Positions 1-5,471 of a stretch of DNA of 5,763 bases are shown here, one piece after another. Source of the stretch: JBGPYB01 sp041493035. Lineage in GTDB: Bacteria > Acidobacteriota > Vicinamibacteria > Fen-336. Every line of letters begins with the position of its first letter. Position 1 is the first letter of the stretch. The stretch covers positions 1-5,763 of the forward strand of contig JBGPYB010000230.1 in NCBI GenBank assembly GCA_041493035.1, read 5' to 3'. The notes beneath the pieces are model-generated. The model was given only the letters and a program-made list of their open reading frames with translations, ran no database searches and had not been told where the DNA came from. The position numbers were made by a program, and so were the translations under genes.

Positions 1-110
1 ACCTTCGCGTCTACATGGCCCAGCTCCGCCACAAGCTCGAGGCGGAGCCAGCGCGGCCCCGCTGGCTGATCACGGAACCGGGAGTCGGCTACCGTCTCAA
101 GACGGACTGA
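1..110 (+). CDS. kdpE: KdpE-like response regulator, C-terminal end (partial)
   Basis: This is the last 35 codons (reading frame from base 3, TGA at 108-110) of a gene that begins left of the window. The peptide LRVYMAQLRHKLE, followed by PARPRW, LITEPGVGYRL and the end, is the third helix and C-terminal beta-hairpin of an OmpR/PhoB-type winged-helix DNA-binding domain. The run of 'RxYMxxLRxKLExxPARPR' and 'ITExGxGYR' is what I recall for KdpE, the regulator of the high-affinity potassium pump KdpFABC, more than for other OmpR-family members. The receiver domain, the sensor kinase KdpD and the pump genes are not visible, so the target regulon is inferred from family resemblance only. No convincing intrinsic terminator follows the stop before the rpmE promoter region. 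Confidence 0.8.
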   Translation, partial: LRVYMAQLRHKLEAEPARPRWLITEPGVGYRLKTD

Positions 111-144
111 CGGGCGGTCACGCGCCGGTCGGGCCAGGGGCACC

Positions 145-173
145 TTGTCCCGGGGCGGAACCTTTGTTAGTAT
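145..173 (+). promoter_or_regulatory. Candidate sigma70-type promoter of the rpmE-prfA-prmC cluster
   Basis: A -35-like TTGTCC (145-150) is separated by exactly 17 bases from a -10-like TAGTAT (168-173). Each box matches the consensus at 4 of 6 positions. The T-rich patch around 163-177 stands out in otherwise GC-rich sequence. Transcription would start near 180 and leave a leader of roughly 37 bases before the rpmE ATG. The position, just upstream of a ribosomal protein gene and after the stop of an unrelated regulator gene, supports the call, but it rests on pattern alone. Confidence 0.45.
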
Positions 174-216
174 TTGAGGTTGCGATCGATGCGGGTCGCC
201 TGTGCAGGGAGCAAGC

Positions 217-447
217 ATGAAGCCTGGCATTCACCCCAATTACAAGTCCGTGAACGTCCACTGCGCCTGCGGCGCCGTCTGGACGACGAAAACGACGAAG
301 TGCGAGGAACTGCGTCTCGAGATCTGCTCGAGCTGCCACCCGTTCTTCACGGGTAAGCAGAAGCTCATCGACTCCGCCGGTCGCGTCGAGCGCTTCAACC
401 GCAAGTTCGCGAAGACGGCCGCCAAGAAGGCCGCAGCACAGGCGTAA
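217..447 (+). CDS. rpmE: 50S ribosomal protein L31 (zinc-binding form)
   Basis: Encodes a 76-residue L31 protein of the large ribosomal subunit, which bridges the two subunits near the central protuberance. The N-terminal MKPGIHPNY and the central CHPFFTGKQK followed by GRVERFNRKF are family hallmarks. Four cysteines, Cys16 and Cys18 (CAC) and Cys37 and Cys40 (CSSC), form the zinc ribbon, so this is the C+ form rather than the cysteine-free paralogue made in zinc shortage. The C-terminal tail is lysine/alanine rich (AKTAAKKAAAQA), a common basic extension. ATG at 217 is chosen because AGGGAG (206-211) lies 5 bases upstream and because L31 proteins start with M-K-x-x-I-H-P. An in-frame GTG at 202 would add five residues that do not fit the family. 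It is the first gene of a cluster with prfA and prmC. Confidence 0.97.
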   Translation: MKPGIHPNYKSVNVHCACGAVWTTKTTKCEELRLEICSSCHPFFTGKQKLIDSAGRVERFNRKFAKTAAKKAAAQA

Positions 448-453
448 GGCCTC

Positions 454-1542
454 TTGGACTCGATCACCTTCGAGAAGCTGAGGGACATCGAGACCCGCCT
501 CGGCGAGGTCGAGACGCAGATGTCCGACCCGAAGGTGGCCCAGGATCCCCCCGCGTACCAGAAGCTGGCCCGCGAGTCGAAGGAAATCTCTCCCGTCGTC
601 GAGCGCTTCCGCTCTTACAAGGGAGCACTGGGGGAGCTGACCAAGGTCCAGGAGATGGCCCGGACTGAGTCGGATCCCGACCTCAAGGAAATGGCCCACG
701 AGGAGATGCGCGCCCTCGAGGCAAAGCGGGACGCCCTCGACGCCGAGATCCCGTTGCTCCTGGTCCCCAAGGATCCGAACGACGAAAAGAACGTCCTCCT
801 CGAGATCCGCGCCGGCACCGGGGGTGACGAGGCCGCTCTCTTCGCAAGCGAGATGTTCCGCATGTACTCGCGCTTTGCCGAACGCCAGCGGTGGAAGATC
901 GACGTCATCTCCTCGAACCGCACCGGCCAGGGCGGGATCAAGGAAATCATCGCCCTGGTGGAGGGCGAGCGCGTCTACTCCAAACTCCGCTACGAGAGCG
1001 GCGTCCATCGCGTCCAGCGCGTTCCAGCCACCGAGGGGTCGGGGCGTATCCACACCTCGGCCGTGACCGTGGCCGTCCTCCCGGAGGCCGAGGAGGTCGA
1101 CGTCAAGATCGAGGCGAAGGATCTGCGGATCGATACCTTCTGCTCCTCGGGGCCCGGCGGACAGAGCGTGAACACGACCTACTCCGCAGTACGCATCACC
1201 CACATCCCTACGAACACCGTGGTCTCGTGCCAGGACGAGAAGAGCCAGATCAAGAACCGCGAGAAGGGCATGAAGGTTCTGCGAGCGCGCCTCTACGAGA
1301 TGGCTCTGGAGGAGCAGCAGAAGGCCATCGCTAGCGACCGCCGCAACCAAGTCGGCTCGGGAGACCGCAGCGAGAAGATCCGCACCTACAACTTCCAGCA
1401 GGCCCGGGTGTCGGACCATCGCATCGGCCTGACCCTCCACCGGCTGCAAGACGTGCTGGACGGGGACCTGGACGAGGTCGTGAACGCCCTCATCGCCCAC
1501 AATCAAGCCGAGAAGCTCAAGGAGCCCGAGCCCGTTCGCTGA
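454..1542 (+). CDS. prfA: Peptide chain release factor 1 (RF1)
   Basis: RF1 reads UAA and UAG stop codons in the ribosomal A site and triggers hydrolysis of the finished peptide. The 362-residue length is normal for the family. The N-terminal third is a charged helical domain. The peptidyl-transferase motif GPGGQSVN puts GGQ at residues 235-237, inside a conserved DTFCSSGPGGQ stretch. The codon-recognition tripeptide is PAT at 191-193 (RVPATEGSGRIHTS), the PxT type of RF1 rather than the SPF of RF2. GTGGDEAALF (121-130) and NRTGQGGIKE (155-164) are also typical. The TTG start at 454 lies only 6 bases after the rpmE stop, with a weak AAGG (446-449) overlapping that stop, and gives a normal N-terminus. 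The next in-frame ATG, codon 23, would cut into the first helix. Gln237 is the expected substrate of the PrmC enzyme encoded next. Confidence 0.97.
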   Translation: MDSITFEKLRDIETRLGEVETQMSDPKVAQDPPAYQKLARESKEISPVVERFRSYKGALGELTKVQEMARTESDPDLKEMAHEEMRALEAKRDALDAEIPLLLVPKDPNDEKNVLLEIRAGTGGDEAALFASEMFRMYSRFAERQRWKIDVISSNRTGQGGIKEIIALVEGERVYSKLRYESGVHRVQRVPATEGSGRIHTSAVTVAVLPEAEEVDVKIEAKDLRIDTFCSSGPGGQSVNTTYSAVRITHIPTNTVVSCQDEKSQIKNREKGMKVLRARLYEMALEEQQKAIASDRRNQVGSGDRSEKIRTYNFQQARVSDHRIGLTLHRLQDVLDGDLDEVVNALIAHNQAEKLKEPEPVR

Positions 1543-1570
1543 CGGGCCACGGCCTCGCCACGGCTCAACC

Positions 1571-2431
1571 GTGACGACCCTGGAGGCGCTCGCGGTCGCC
1601 AGTCGTCGGCTTGCCGCGGCAGGCATTGCCAGCTCATCGCTCGACGCCGAGCTGCTCCTCCGCCACGTCACCGGCTGGGATCGTGCCACGATTCTCGCTC
1701 GCTCCGAGGCCTCCGTCACAGCCACCCAGGAGGCCCTCTTCCTCGCCCTCGTCGACGAACGAGCGCGTCGGCGACCGCTGCAACACCTGACCGGCACCCA
1801 GGCTTTCTGGCGTCACGAGTTCCGCGTGACCCCGGACGTCCTCATCCCCCGCCCGGAGACCGAGATCCTGGTCGAAGCGGCGGTCGATCGCCTGCGCGGC
1901 CACGAGCATCCGACGGTCGTGGACGTCGGCACCGGAAGCGGCTGCGTCGCCCTCTCGCTGGCCTCCGAGCTGCCCCAAGCCACGATTCACGGAACCGACA
2001 TTTCCGAGACGGCCCTGGCGGTCGCGCGGAACAACGCCGATCGTCTCAAGCTGTCGGGCCGGGTTGTCTGGCATCAGGGCGATCTTCTCTCCCCCGTCCT
2101 CGCTCTTTCCGGCGAAGTCCACATGGTCGTCAGCAATCCGCCATACGTGGACTCGACCGAGGCGTCGTCACTCGCCCCGGAAGTCCGCGACCACGAGCCT
2201 GCCCTCGCGCTCTTCCCTCCGGGGGATGCGTACTCGGTCTATCGGCGCCTCATTCCCGATGCGGCGCCACTTCTGGCACCGCGAGGCTGGCTCCTCCTCG
2301 AGGTCGGTCAGGGAATGAGCGACAGCGTTGCAGCGCTCTGCGTCGATGCAGGCCTCGAGATCGAGGTGGTCATTGCCGACCTCCAATCGATCCCAAGAGT
2401 CGTTGTGGCTAGCCGACCCGCCGGAATGTGA
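1571..2431 (+). CDS. prmC: Release factor glutamine N5-methyltransferase PrmC (HemK)
   Basis: A 286-residue S-adenosylmethionine-dependent methyltransferase of the HemK/PrmC family, which methylates the side-chain amide of the GGQ glutamine in RF1 and RF2 and so raises termination efficiency. The N-terminal helical domain (about 1-80, with LDAELLLRHVTG) recognises the release factor. It is followed by the linker motif LIPRPETE (91-98), SAM-binding motif I VVDVGTGSGCVALSL (116-130), the acidic ribose-contacting Asp in GTDIS (141-145), and the active-site NPPY (189-192), which holds the substrate glutamine amide. The protein is of normal length and all key residues are present. The GTG at 1571 is the only start codon near the family N-terminus. 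It has no clear Shine-Dalgarno and follows prfA by 28 bases, so expression probably depends on readthrough or reinitiation from prfA. Its gene is followed by a convergent hairpin. Confidence 0.97.
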   Translation: MTTLEALAVASRRLAAAGIASSSLDAELLLRHVTGWDRATILARSEASVTATQEALFLALVDERARRRPLQHLTGTQAFWRHEFRVTPDVLIPRPETEILVEAAVDRLRGHEHPTVVDVGTGSGCVALSLASELPQATIHGTDISETALAVARNNADRLKLSGRVVWHQGDLLSPVLALSGEVHMVVSNPPYVDSTEASSLAPEVRDHEPALALFPPGDAYSVYRRLIPDAAPLLAPRGWLLLEVGQGMSDSVAALCVDAGLEIEVVIADLQSIPRVVVASRPAGM

Positions 2432-2448
2432 GGCCGCTGACCACGGCT

Positions 2449-2484
2449 GCGAGCGAAGCGGGATTCACTCCCGCGAAGCGAGCG
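2449..2484. repeat. Intergenic mirror repeat with internal small hairpin
   Basis: GCGAGCGAAGCG (2449-2460) is followed, after 12 bases, by GCGAAGCGAGCG (2473-2484), its exact mirror image on the same strand. The centre contains a short inverted repeat, GCGGGA (2458-2463) and TCCCGC (2469-2474), with a 5-base loop. It lies between convergent genes and directly precedes the larger hairpin at 2491. The arrangement looks like a dispersed intergenic element, of which only one copy is in this window. I know of no firm function. Confidence 0.5.
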
Positions 2485-2490
2485 GGGGTT

Positions 2491-2518
2491 CAAGGGGGTG
2501 CTGCGCCGCACCCCCTTG
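2491..2518. terminator. Shared hairpin terminator between convergent prmC and ABC operon
   Basis: A perfect 11-bp inverted repeat, CAAGGGGGTGC (2491-2501) and GCACCCCCTTG (2508-2518), encloses the 6-base loop TGCGCC. It sits 60 bases after the prmC stop and 6 bases after the stop of the convergent permease gene, where a bidirectional terminator is expected. Neither side has a classical run of T: rightward the sequence continues CTCACTTATTTCTCC, moderately T-rich, and leftward it continues with AACCCCCGC. It could therefore be a Rho-assisted or RNA-3'-end-stabilising hairpin rather than a strong intrinsic terminator. Confidence 0.65.
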
Positions 2519-2523
2519 CTCAC

Positions 2524-3318
2524 TTATTTCTCCCGAGTCAGGACGTGTGCGAGGAGAATCGGAACCGACGTGGTCAGCACGACGAAGACGGCGACCACGT
2601 TCGTGACCGGACGCTGACGCGGCTTGGTGAGCTGGTTGAAGATCCAGATGGGCAGGGTCTCCTGCTGGCCCGCCGTGAACGTCGTCACGATCACCTCGTC
2701 GAAGGAAAGCGCGAAAGCCAGCATCCCGCCGGCCACGAGGGCCGTCGCCAGGCTCGGAAGCAGGACCCGGCGGAAGGTCTCGATCGGACCCGCACCAAGA
2801 TCCATGGAGGCCTCGACCAGAGACGGCGCCGTCCGCCGCAATCGCGCGAGCACGTTGTTGTAGATGACCACCACGCAGAACGTCGCGTGGCCGACTACGA
2901 TCGTCCAGAGGCTGAAGGGAATCCCCATCAGGCTCATGGCTGATCGCAGCGCGATCCCCGTGACGATTCCGGGGAGAGCGATCGGAAGGATCAACAGGAA
3001 CGAGATGGCCTCCCGGCCGAAAAAGCGGCTGCGGTGAACGGCAAGAGCCGCCAGGGTTCCCAGCACGAGGGCGAGTGCCGTCGCCATCGCCGCGATCCGC
3101 AGCGAAAGGCCGAGAGCCGCCCAGATGTCCGGCCGCTCCCACGCGACAGCGAACCATCGCAGCGTGAGCGCCGGGGGCGGGAAGCGGAAGGACGCGTCCT
3201 CGGTCGTGAGCGCGTAGAGGCAGACGAGCGCAAACGGCACGTGAAGGAAGGCCAGGACCCCAGCGACGGCGAGACGGAGGGCGACCGGAGCGCGGGGCCC
3301 CGCTGGCTCAGAGAGCAT
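2524..3318 (-). CDS. ydcV: ABC polyamine-type importer, inner-membrane permease (YdcV/PotC-like)
   Basis: Second permease of a binding-protein-dependent importer. From ATG 3318 it has 264 residues with about six membrane segments. Residues below are numbered from an in-frame GTG at 3327, which would add three residues: membrane segments near 18-40, 70-97, 107-128, 137-157, 195-215 and 243-263. The EAA loop that docks on the ATPase is EASMDLGAGPIETFRRVLLP (172-191). The segments VVGHATFCVVVIYNN and LSFDEVIVTTFTAGQ, then the C-terminal LTREK, match E. coli YdcV as I recall it, better than PotC or PotI. ATG 3318 is preferred because it gives the M-x-S-E start of YdcV and an 11-base overlap with the upstream permease stop. 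No Shine-Dalgarno is evident at either start, so translational coupling is likely. It is the last gene of the leftward operon, ending just before the shared hairpin. The substrate, probably putrescine or a related polyamine, is inferred from the family. Confidence 0.93.
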   Translation of the reverse strand: MLSEPAGPRAPVALRLAVAGVLAFLHVPFALVCLYALTTEDASFRFPPPALTLRWFAVAWERPDIWAALGLSLRIAAMATALALVLGTLAALAVHRSRFFGREAISFLLILPIALPGIVTGIALRSAMSLMGIPFSLWTIVVGHATFCVVVIYNNVLARLRRTAPSLVEASMDLGAGPIETFRRVLLPSLATALVAGGMLAFALSFDEVIVTTFTAGQQETLPIWIFNQLTKPRQRPVTNVVAVFVVLTTSVPILLAHVLTREK

Positions 3319-4219
3319 CGAACGCACCGAGTCGCTTCGCGACCGCGAGATAAGCCCCCATGATCGTCATGGGGATGAGCGTGAAGGCCGCGGCGAGGGG
3401 GACGTTCCCCGCGGTTCCCTGATGGGCGAGGACGGCCTGGCCTATGAAGAGGCTGGAGTTCCCGAGCGTCCCGGGAATGATGAAGTCCCCGAGGGTCAGC
3501 GAGAAGGTGAAGATGGAACCGGCCACAACTCCCGGAAAGGCAAGGGGCAGCGTCACACGCCGGAAGGTCGTAGCGGGCCGCGCCCCCAGGTCTCCGGAAG
3601 CCTCGAGGAGCGACGACGGCACGCGCTCCAGCGCGGCCTGGATCGGCAGGATCATGTACGGAAGCCACACATAGAGAAACGCCAGGAAGGTCCCAATGGC
3701 TGAGACCGAGAGTGACGGCCCTCCGACGAGCGGAAGGTTCAAGACGCTCTCGAGAATTGCCGTCGCATGCAGGCGTTCGAAGAGCCAGCTCACGACGCCT
3801 TCCTTGGCCAGGATGAGCTTCCACGAGTAGACCCGGACGAGGTAGCTCGACCAGAGCGGCATCAGTACGGCCAGTGTGAGAACTGCTTTTTTGGTGCCCC
3901 GCGCGTAGCGGGCCATGTAGTAGGCCAGGGGAAAGGCCACGACCGCGGCGGCCAGAGTGACTACGGCAGCCATCCCGGCGGTGCGCAGAGCGATATCCAG
4001 GTTGGAGGCCGTGAAGAGCTCGCGGTAGGTGTCGAGGGAGACCTGGCGCACGACCTGCCCGGTGAACCCGTCGAGATGGAAGAAGCTCTGGACCACCAGG
4101 GCCAGGAGCGAGCCCAGGTAGACGACGCCGAGCCAGACAAGGGGCGGACCGAGAAGAAGAAGGAGGCCGAGGCGCGGGTGCAGAAAGAGAGTCCGCGACC
4201 AGGAGCGGGTGGCCCTCAA
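3308..4219 (-). CDS. ydcU: ABC polyamine-type importer, inner-membrane permease (YdcU/PotB-like)
   Basis: First permease of the importer, 303 residues, with about six membrane segments (near 17-45, 78-103, 111-136, 172-194, 227-249 and 273-292). The EAA loop is EASGDLGARPATTFRRVTLP (206-225). Family-diagnostic stretches are WYMARY-like AYYMARYARG (99-108), LYVWLPYMILPIQAALER (182-199), FTFSLTLGDFI (237-247) and the C-terminal KRLGAFDAL. The last of these is, from memory, identical to the end of E. coli YdcU. The start is TTG at 4219: the frame is closed by a TGA a few codons upstream and the N-terminus aligns with YdcU, so no better start exists. The start shares bases with the ATPase stop in a TTGA overlap (4 bases), which implies translational coupling. 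The permease pair would form the heterodimeric channel. Confidence 0.93.
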   Translation of the reverse strand: MRATRSWSRTLFLHPRLGLLLLLGPPLVWLGVVYLGSLLALVVQSFFHLDGFTGQVVRQVSLDTYRELFTASNLDIALRTAGMAAVVTLAAAVVAFPLAYYMARYARGTKKAVLTLAVLMPLWSSYLVRVYSWKLILAKEGVVSWLFERLHATAILESVLNLPLVGGPSLSVSAIGTFLAFLYVWLPYMILPIQAALERVPSSLLEASGDLGARPATTFRRVTLPLAFPGVVAGSIFTFSLTLGDFIIPGTLGNSSLFIGQAVLAHQGTAGNVPLAAAFTLIPMTIMGAYLAVAKRLGAFDAL

Positions 4220-5250
4220 GAGAGGCGCCCAGTCGGACGTTCATGTTCGGGCCGCCACCCCAGGCGCACTTGGGTTCCAACAGCCGCGCGAGTGCTGGCG
4301 TCGCGGTGGGTCTCCATCACGGTCAGGGTTCCCCCACCGGCGATCTCGACGACGTACTTCGTGTGCATGCCGAGGTAGACGGCGTCGACGACGAGCCCGT
4401 CGACAACTCGCGTGCCCTCGGCAGGGGCGTCGATGCCAAGAAGACGCAGCTTCTCGGGACGAAGGGTGAATGGCGAAGCGGAGCCCGTCATGGCGCGCGC
4501 CGCCTCGCCTTCCACGGAATTCGACAGCCCGACGAAGTCGGCGACGAAGGGAGTCGCGGGGTTCTCGTAGACCTCGACGGGTGTGCCGACCTGCTCGAGG
4601 CGGCCTTGAGCGAAGACCCCGAGCCGGTCGCTCATGGCGAGGGCTTCCTCCTGGTCGTGGGTGACGTAGACGAAGGTGATGCCGACCTGTTGCTGGATAG
4701 CCTTCAGCTCCGTCTGCATCTGTCGCCGCAGCTTCAGGTCCAGCGCCCCCAGCGGCTCGTCGAGAAGGAGCACCCGAGGTCGATTGACGAGAGCCCGCGC
4801 CAGGGCCACGCGCTGCCTCTGCCCTCCCGACAGCGCCGCGGGACGACGTCGGCCGACATCGGGCAAGCGAACGAGATCGAGCACCTCCGCCACGCGGCGC
4901 TCGCGCTCGGGACGCGGCACCTTGCGGACGGTCAGGCCGTACGCCACGTTCTCGGCCACGGTCATGTGTGGGAAGAGCGCGTAGTCCTGGAAGACGGTGT
5001 TCACGTCGCGCTCGTACGGCGGGAGGCCGGCGGCGGGAATTCCGTGAAGTTCGAGGGTCCCGCTCGTTGGACGCTCGAAGCCGGCGATGAGGCGGAGGCA
5101 AGTCGTCTTCCCGGAGCCCGAGGGCCCGAGCATCGAGAAGAACTCGCCGTCGGCGATGTCGAGAGTGACCCCGTCGACCGCCTTGACGTCGCCGAAGTGC
5201 CGGCGAACGTCGATGAAGCGGACGGCCGGGACGGGTTGGCTAGCGCCCAC
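4216..5250 (-). CDS. ydcT: ABC polyamine-type importer, ATP-binding subunit (YdcT/PotA-like)
   Basis: Cytoplasmic ATPase of the importer, 344 residues, with all catalytic elements present: Walker A GPSGSGKT (42-49), Q-loop Gln88 in VFQDYALFPHMTV, ABC signature LSGGQRQR (140-147), Walker B VLLLDEP (160-166), D-loop ALD (169-171) and H-loop His198 in VTHDQEEA. The part after about 240 is the TOBE-type regulatory domain of the MalK/PotA class (FTLRPEKLRL near 261-270). The unusual FFSMLGPSGSGKTTCLRLIAG and PPYERDVNTVF resemble YdcT. The start is GTG 5250: a TGA two codons upstream closes the frame and no other start precedes the conserved beta strand. There is no Shine-Dalgarno, which would be explained by coupling to an upstream gene whose stop overlaps it by 11 bases (see the feature at 5240-5332). 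The gene ends in a TTGA overlap with the first permease. Confidence 0.95.
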   Translation of the reverse strand: MGASQPVPAVRFIDVRRHFGDVKAVDGVTLDIADGEFFSMLGPSGSGKTTCLRLIAGFERPTSGTLELHGIPAAGLPPYERDVNTVFQDYALFPHMTVAENVAYGLTVRKVPRPERERRVAEVLDLVRLPDVGRRRPAALSGGQRQRVALARALVNRPRVLLLDEPLGALDLKLRRQMQTELKAIQQQVGITFVYVTHDQEEALAMSDRLGVFAQGRLEQVGTPVEVYENPATPFVADFVGLSNSVEGEAARAMTGSASPFTLRPEKLRLLGIDAPAEGTRVVDGLVVDAVYLGMHTKYVVEIAGGGTLTVMETHRDASTRAAVGTQVRLGWRPEHERPTGRLS

Positions 5251-5332
5251 CGATCACGGCAATCGTGCTGGTCACCCACTCGCTGTACGGGACGCACTGG
5301 CGGCCGCCTCCGCAATCCGCCACCGCTCGGCC
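5240..5332 (-). pseudogene. Possible C-terminal remnant of a substrate-binding protein gene (YdcS/PotD-like)
   Basis: A leftward frame ends with TAG at 5242-5240 and overlaps the ATPase GTG by 11 bases, the same overlap as between the two permease genes. Its last residues read GRAVADCGGG followed by RQCVPYSEWVTSTIAVIGGR. About 25 of the 30 codons before the stop end in G or C, as in real genes here. The position, directly upstream of the ATPase, is where E. coli has ydcS, and a Cys-x-x-Tyr-Ser-x-Trp ending is compatible with solute-binding proteins, but I cannot confirm homology. Upstream of about 5332 the frame turns into low-complexity sequence and hits a TGA (5404-5402) with no start codon, so no intact gene exists. 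It may be a deletion or rearrangement remnant, an assembly junction, or chance. Confidence 0.35.
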
Positions 5333-5333
5333 C

Positions 5334-5353
5334 GAAGAAAGGAAAGAAGAAAA
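5334..5353. repeat. Homopurine tract containing a perfect 16-nt mirror repeat
   Basis: Twenty consecutive purines on the + strand (5334-5353). The first sixteen, GAAGAAAGGAAAGAAG (5334-5349), read the same in both directions on one strand, a perfect mirror. It is strikingly A-rich in a GC-rich window and sits in the gap between the leftward ABC operon and the rightward gene at 5472. Homopurine mirror repeats can form triplex DNA, but this one is short and I see no direct sign of function. Confidence 0.6.
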
Positions 5354-5413
5354 CCCAGCAACTCGTCCGGGCCCCAGGCCAGTGGGCCACCGGCGAGCTT
5401 TTCAAATCCGCAT

Positions 5414-5448
5414 AAAAAGGCAGGGCGCGCTCTGGACTAGCGCGCCCT
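5414..5448 (-). terminator. Leftward-facing intrinsic terminator
   Basis: A perfect 10-bp inverted repeat, AGGGCGCGCT (5422-5431) and AGCGCGCCCT (5439-5448), has a 7-base loop (CTGGACT). Read on the - strand the stem is followed by GCC and then five T (complement of the A run at 5414-5418), the form of a Rho-independent terminator for leftward transcription. On the + strand the downstream sequence is only TTGTTCAAC, so rightward termination would be weak. It lies within what must be the leader of the rightward gene at 5472 unless that gene's promoter is between 5448 and 5472, which is too short. A role as a leader hairpin of that gene is the alternative. Confidence 0.6.
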
Positions 5449-5460
5449 TGTTCAACGATC

Positions 5461-5466
5461 AGGAGG
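5461..5466 (+). promoter_or_regulatory. Strong Shine-Dalgarno that fixes the start of the last gene
   Basis: AGGAGG lies 5 bases before the GTG at 5472, the best ribosome binding site in the window. It decides the start, because the same frame is open far upstream (back to a TAG at 5241) and a GTG at 5265 would otherwise be possible. Confidence 0.8.
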
Positions 5467-5471
5467 ATCCA

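Noticed and set aside
202..216. Upstream GTG start for L31
   Set aside because: It would add residues not found in L31 and overlap the Shine-Dalgarno of the ATG at 217.
118..1797. Long minus-strand open frame (559 codons) opposite rpmE, prfA and prmC
   Set aside because: It lies antisense to three clearly conserved genes, its protein has low-complexity Leu/Gly/Asp-rich composition with no motif, and long antisense frames are expected in GC-rich coding DNA.
2991..4280. Minus-strand frame of 429 codons overlapping both permease genes
   Set aside because: It runs in another frame across two conserved permeases and has an Arg/Ser/Pro-rich, low-complexity sequence.
4243..5415. Plus-strand open frame of 390 codons opposite the ATPase gene
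   Set aside because: It is a shadow of the intact ATPase on the other strand. Its last part (GKKKTQQLVRAPGQW to LFKSA) looks protein-like, but no start codon exists for that part alone.
5391..5420. tRNA-like TTCAAATCC resembling a T-loop
   Set aside because: The flanking bases do not form a T-stem and no D-arm, anticodon arm or acceptor stem can be found on either strand.
5395..5420. Possible promoter of the last gene using CATAAA (5411-5416) as a -10 box
   Set aside because: No -35-like hexamer lies 16-18 bases upstream, and the A run is better explained as the U tract of the leftward terminator.
5265..5471. N-terminal extension of the last gene from a GTG at 5265, in frame and without stops
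   Set aside because: AGGAGG with ideal spacing points to GTG 5472. The extension covers a terminator hairpin and a homopurine tract, and its G/C at third positions up to about 5330 is equally explained by the leftward frame there.
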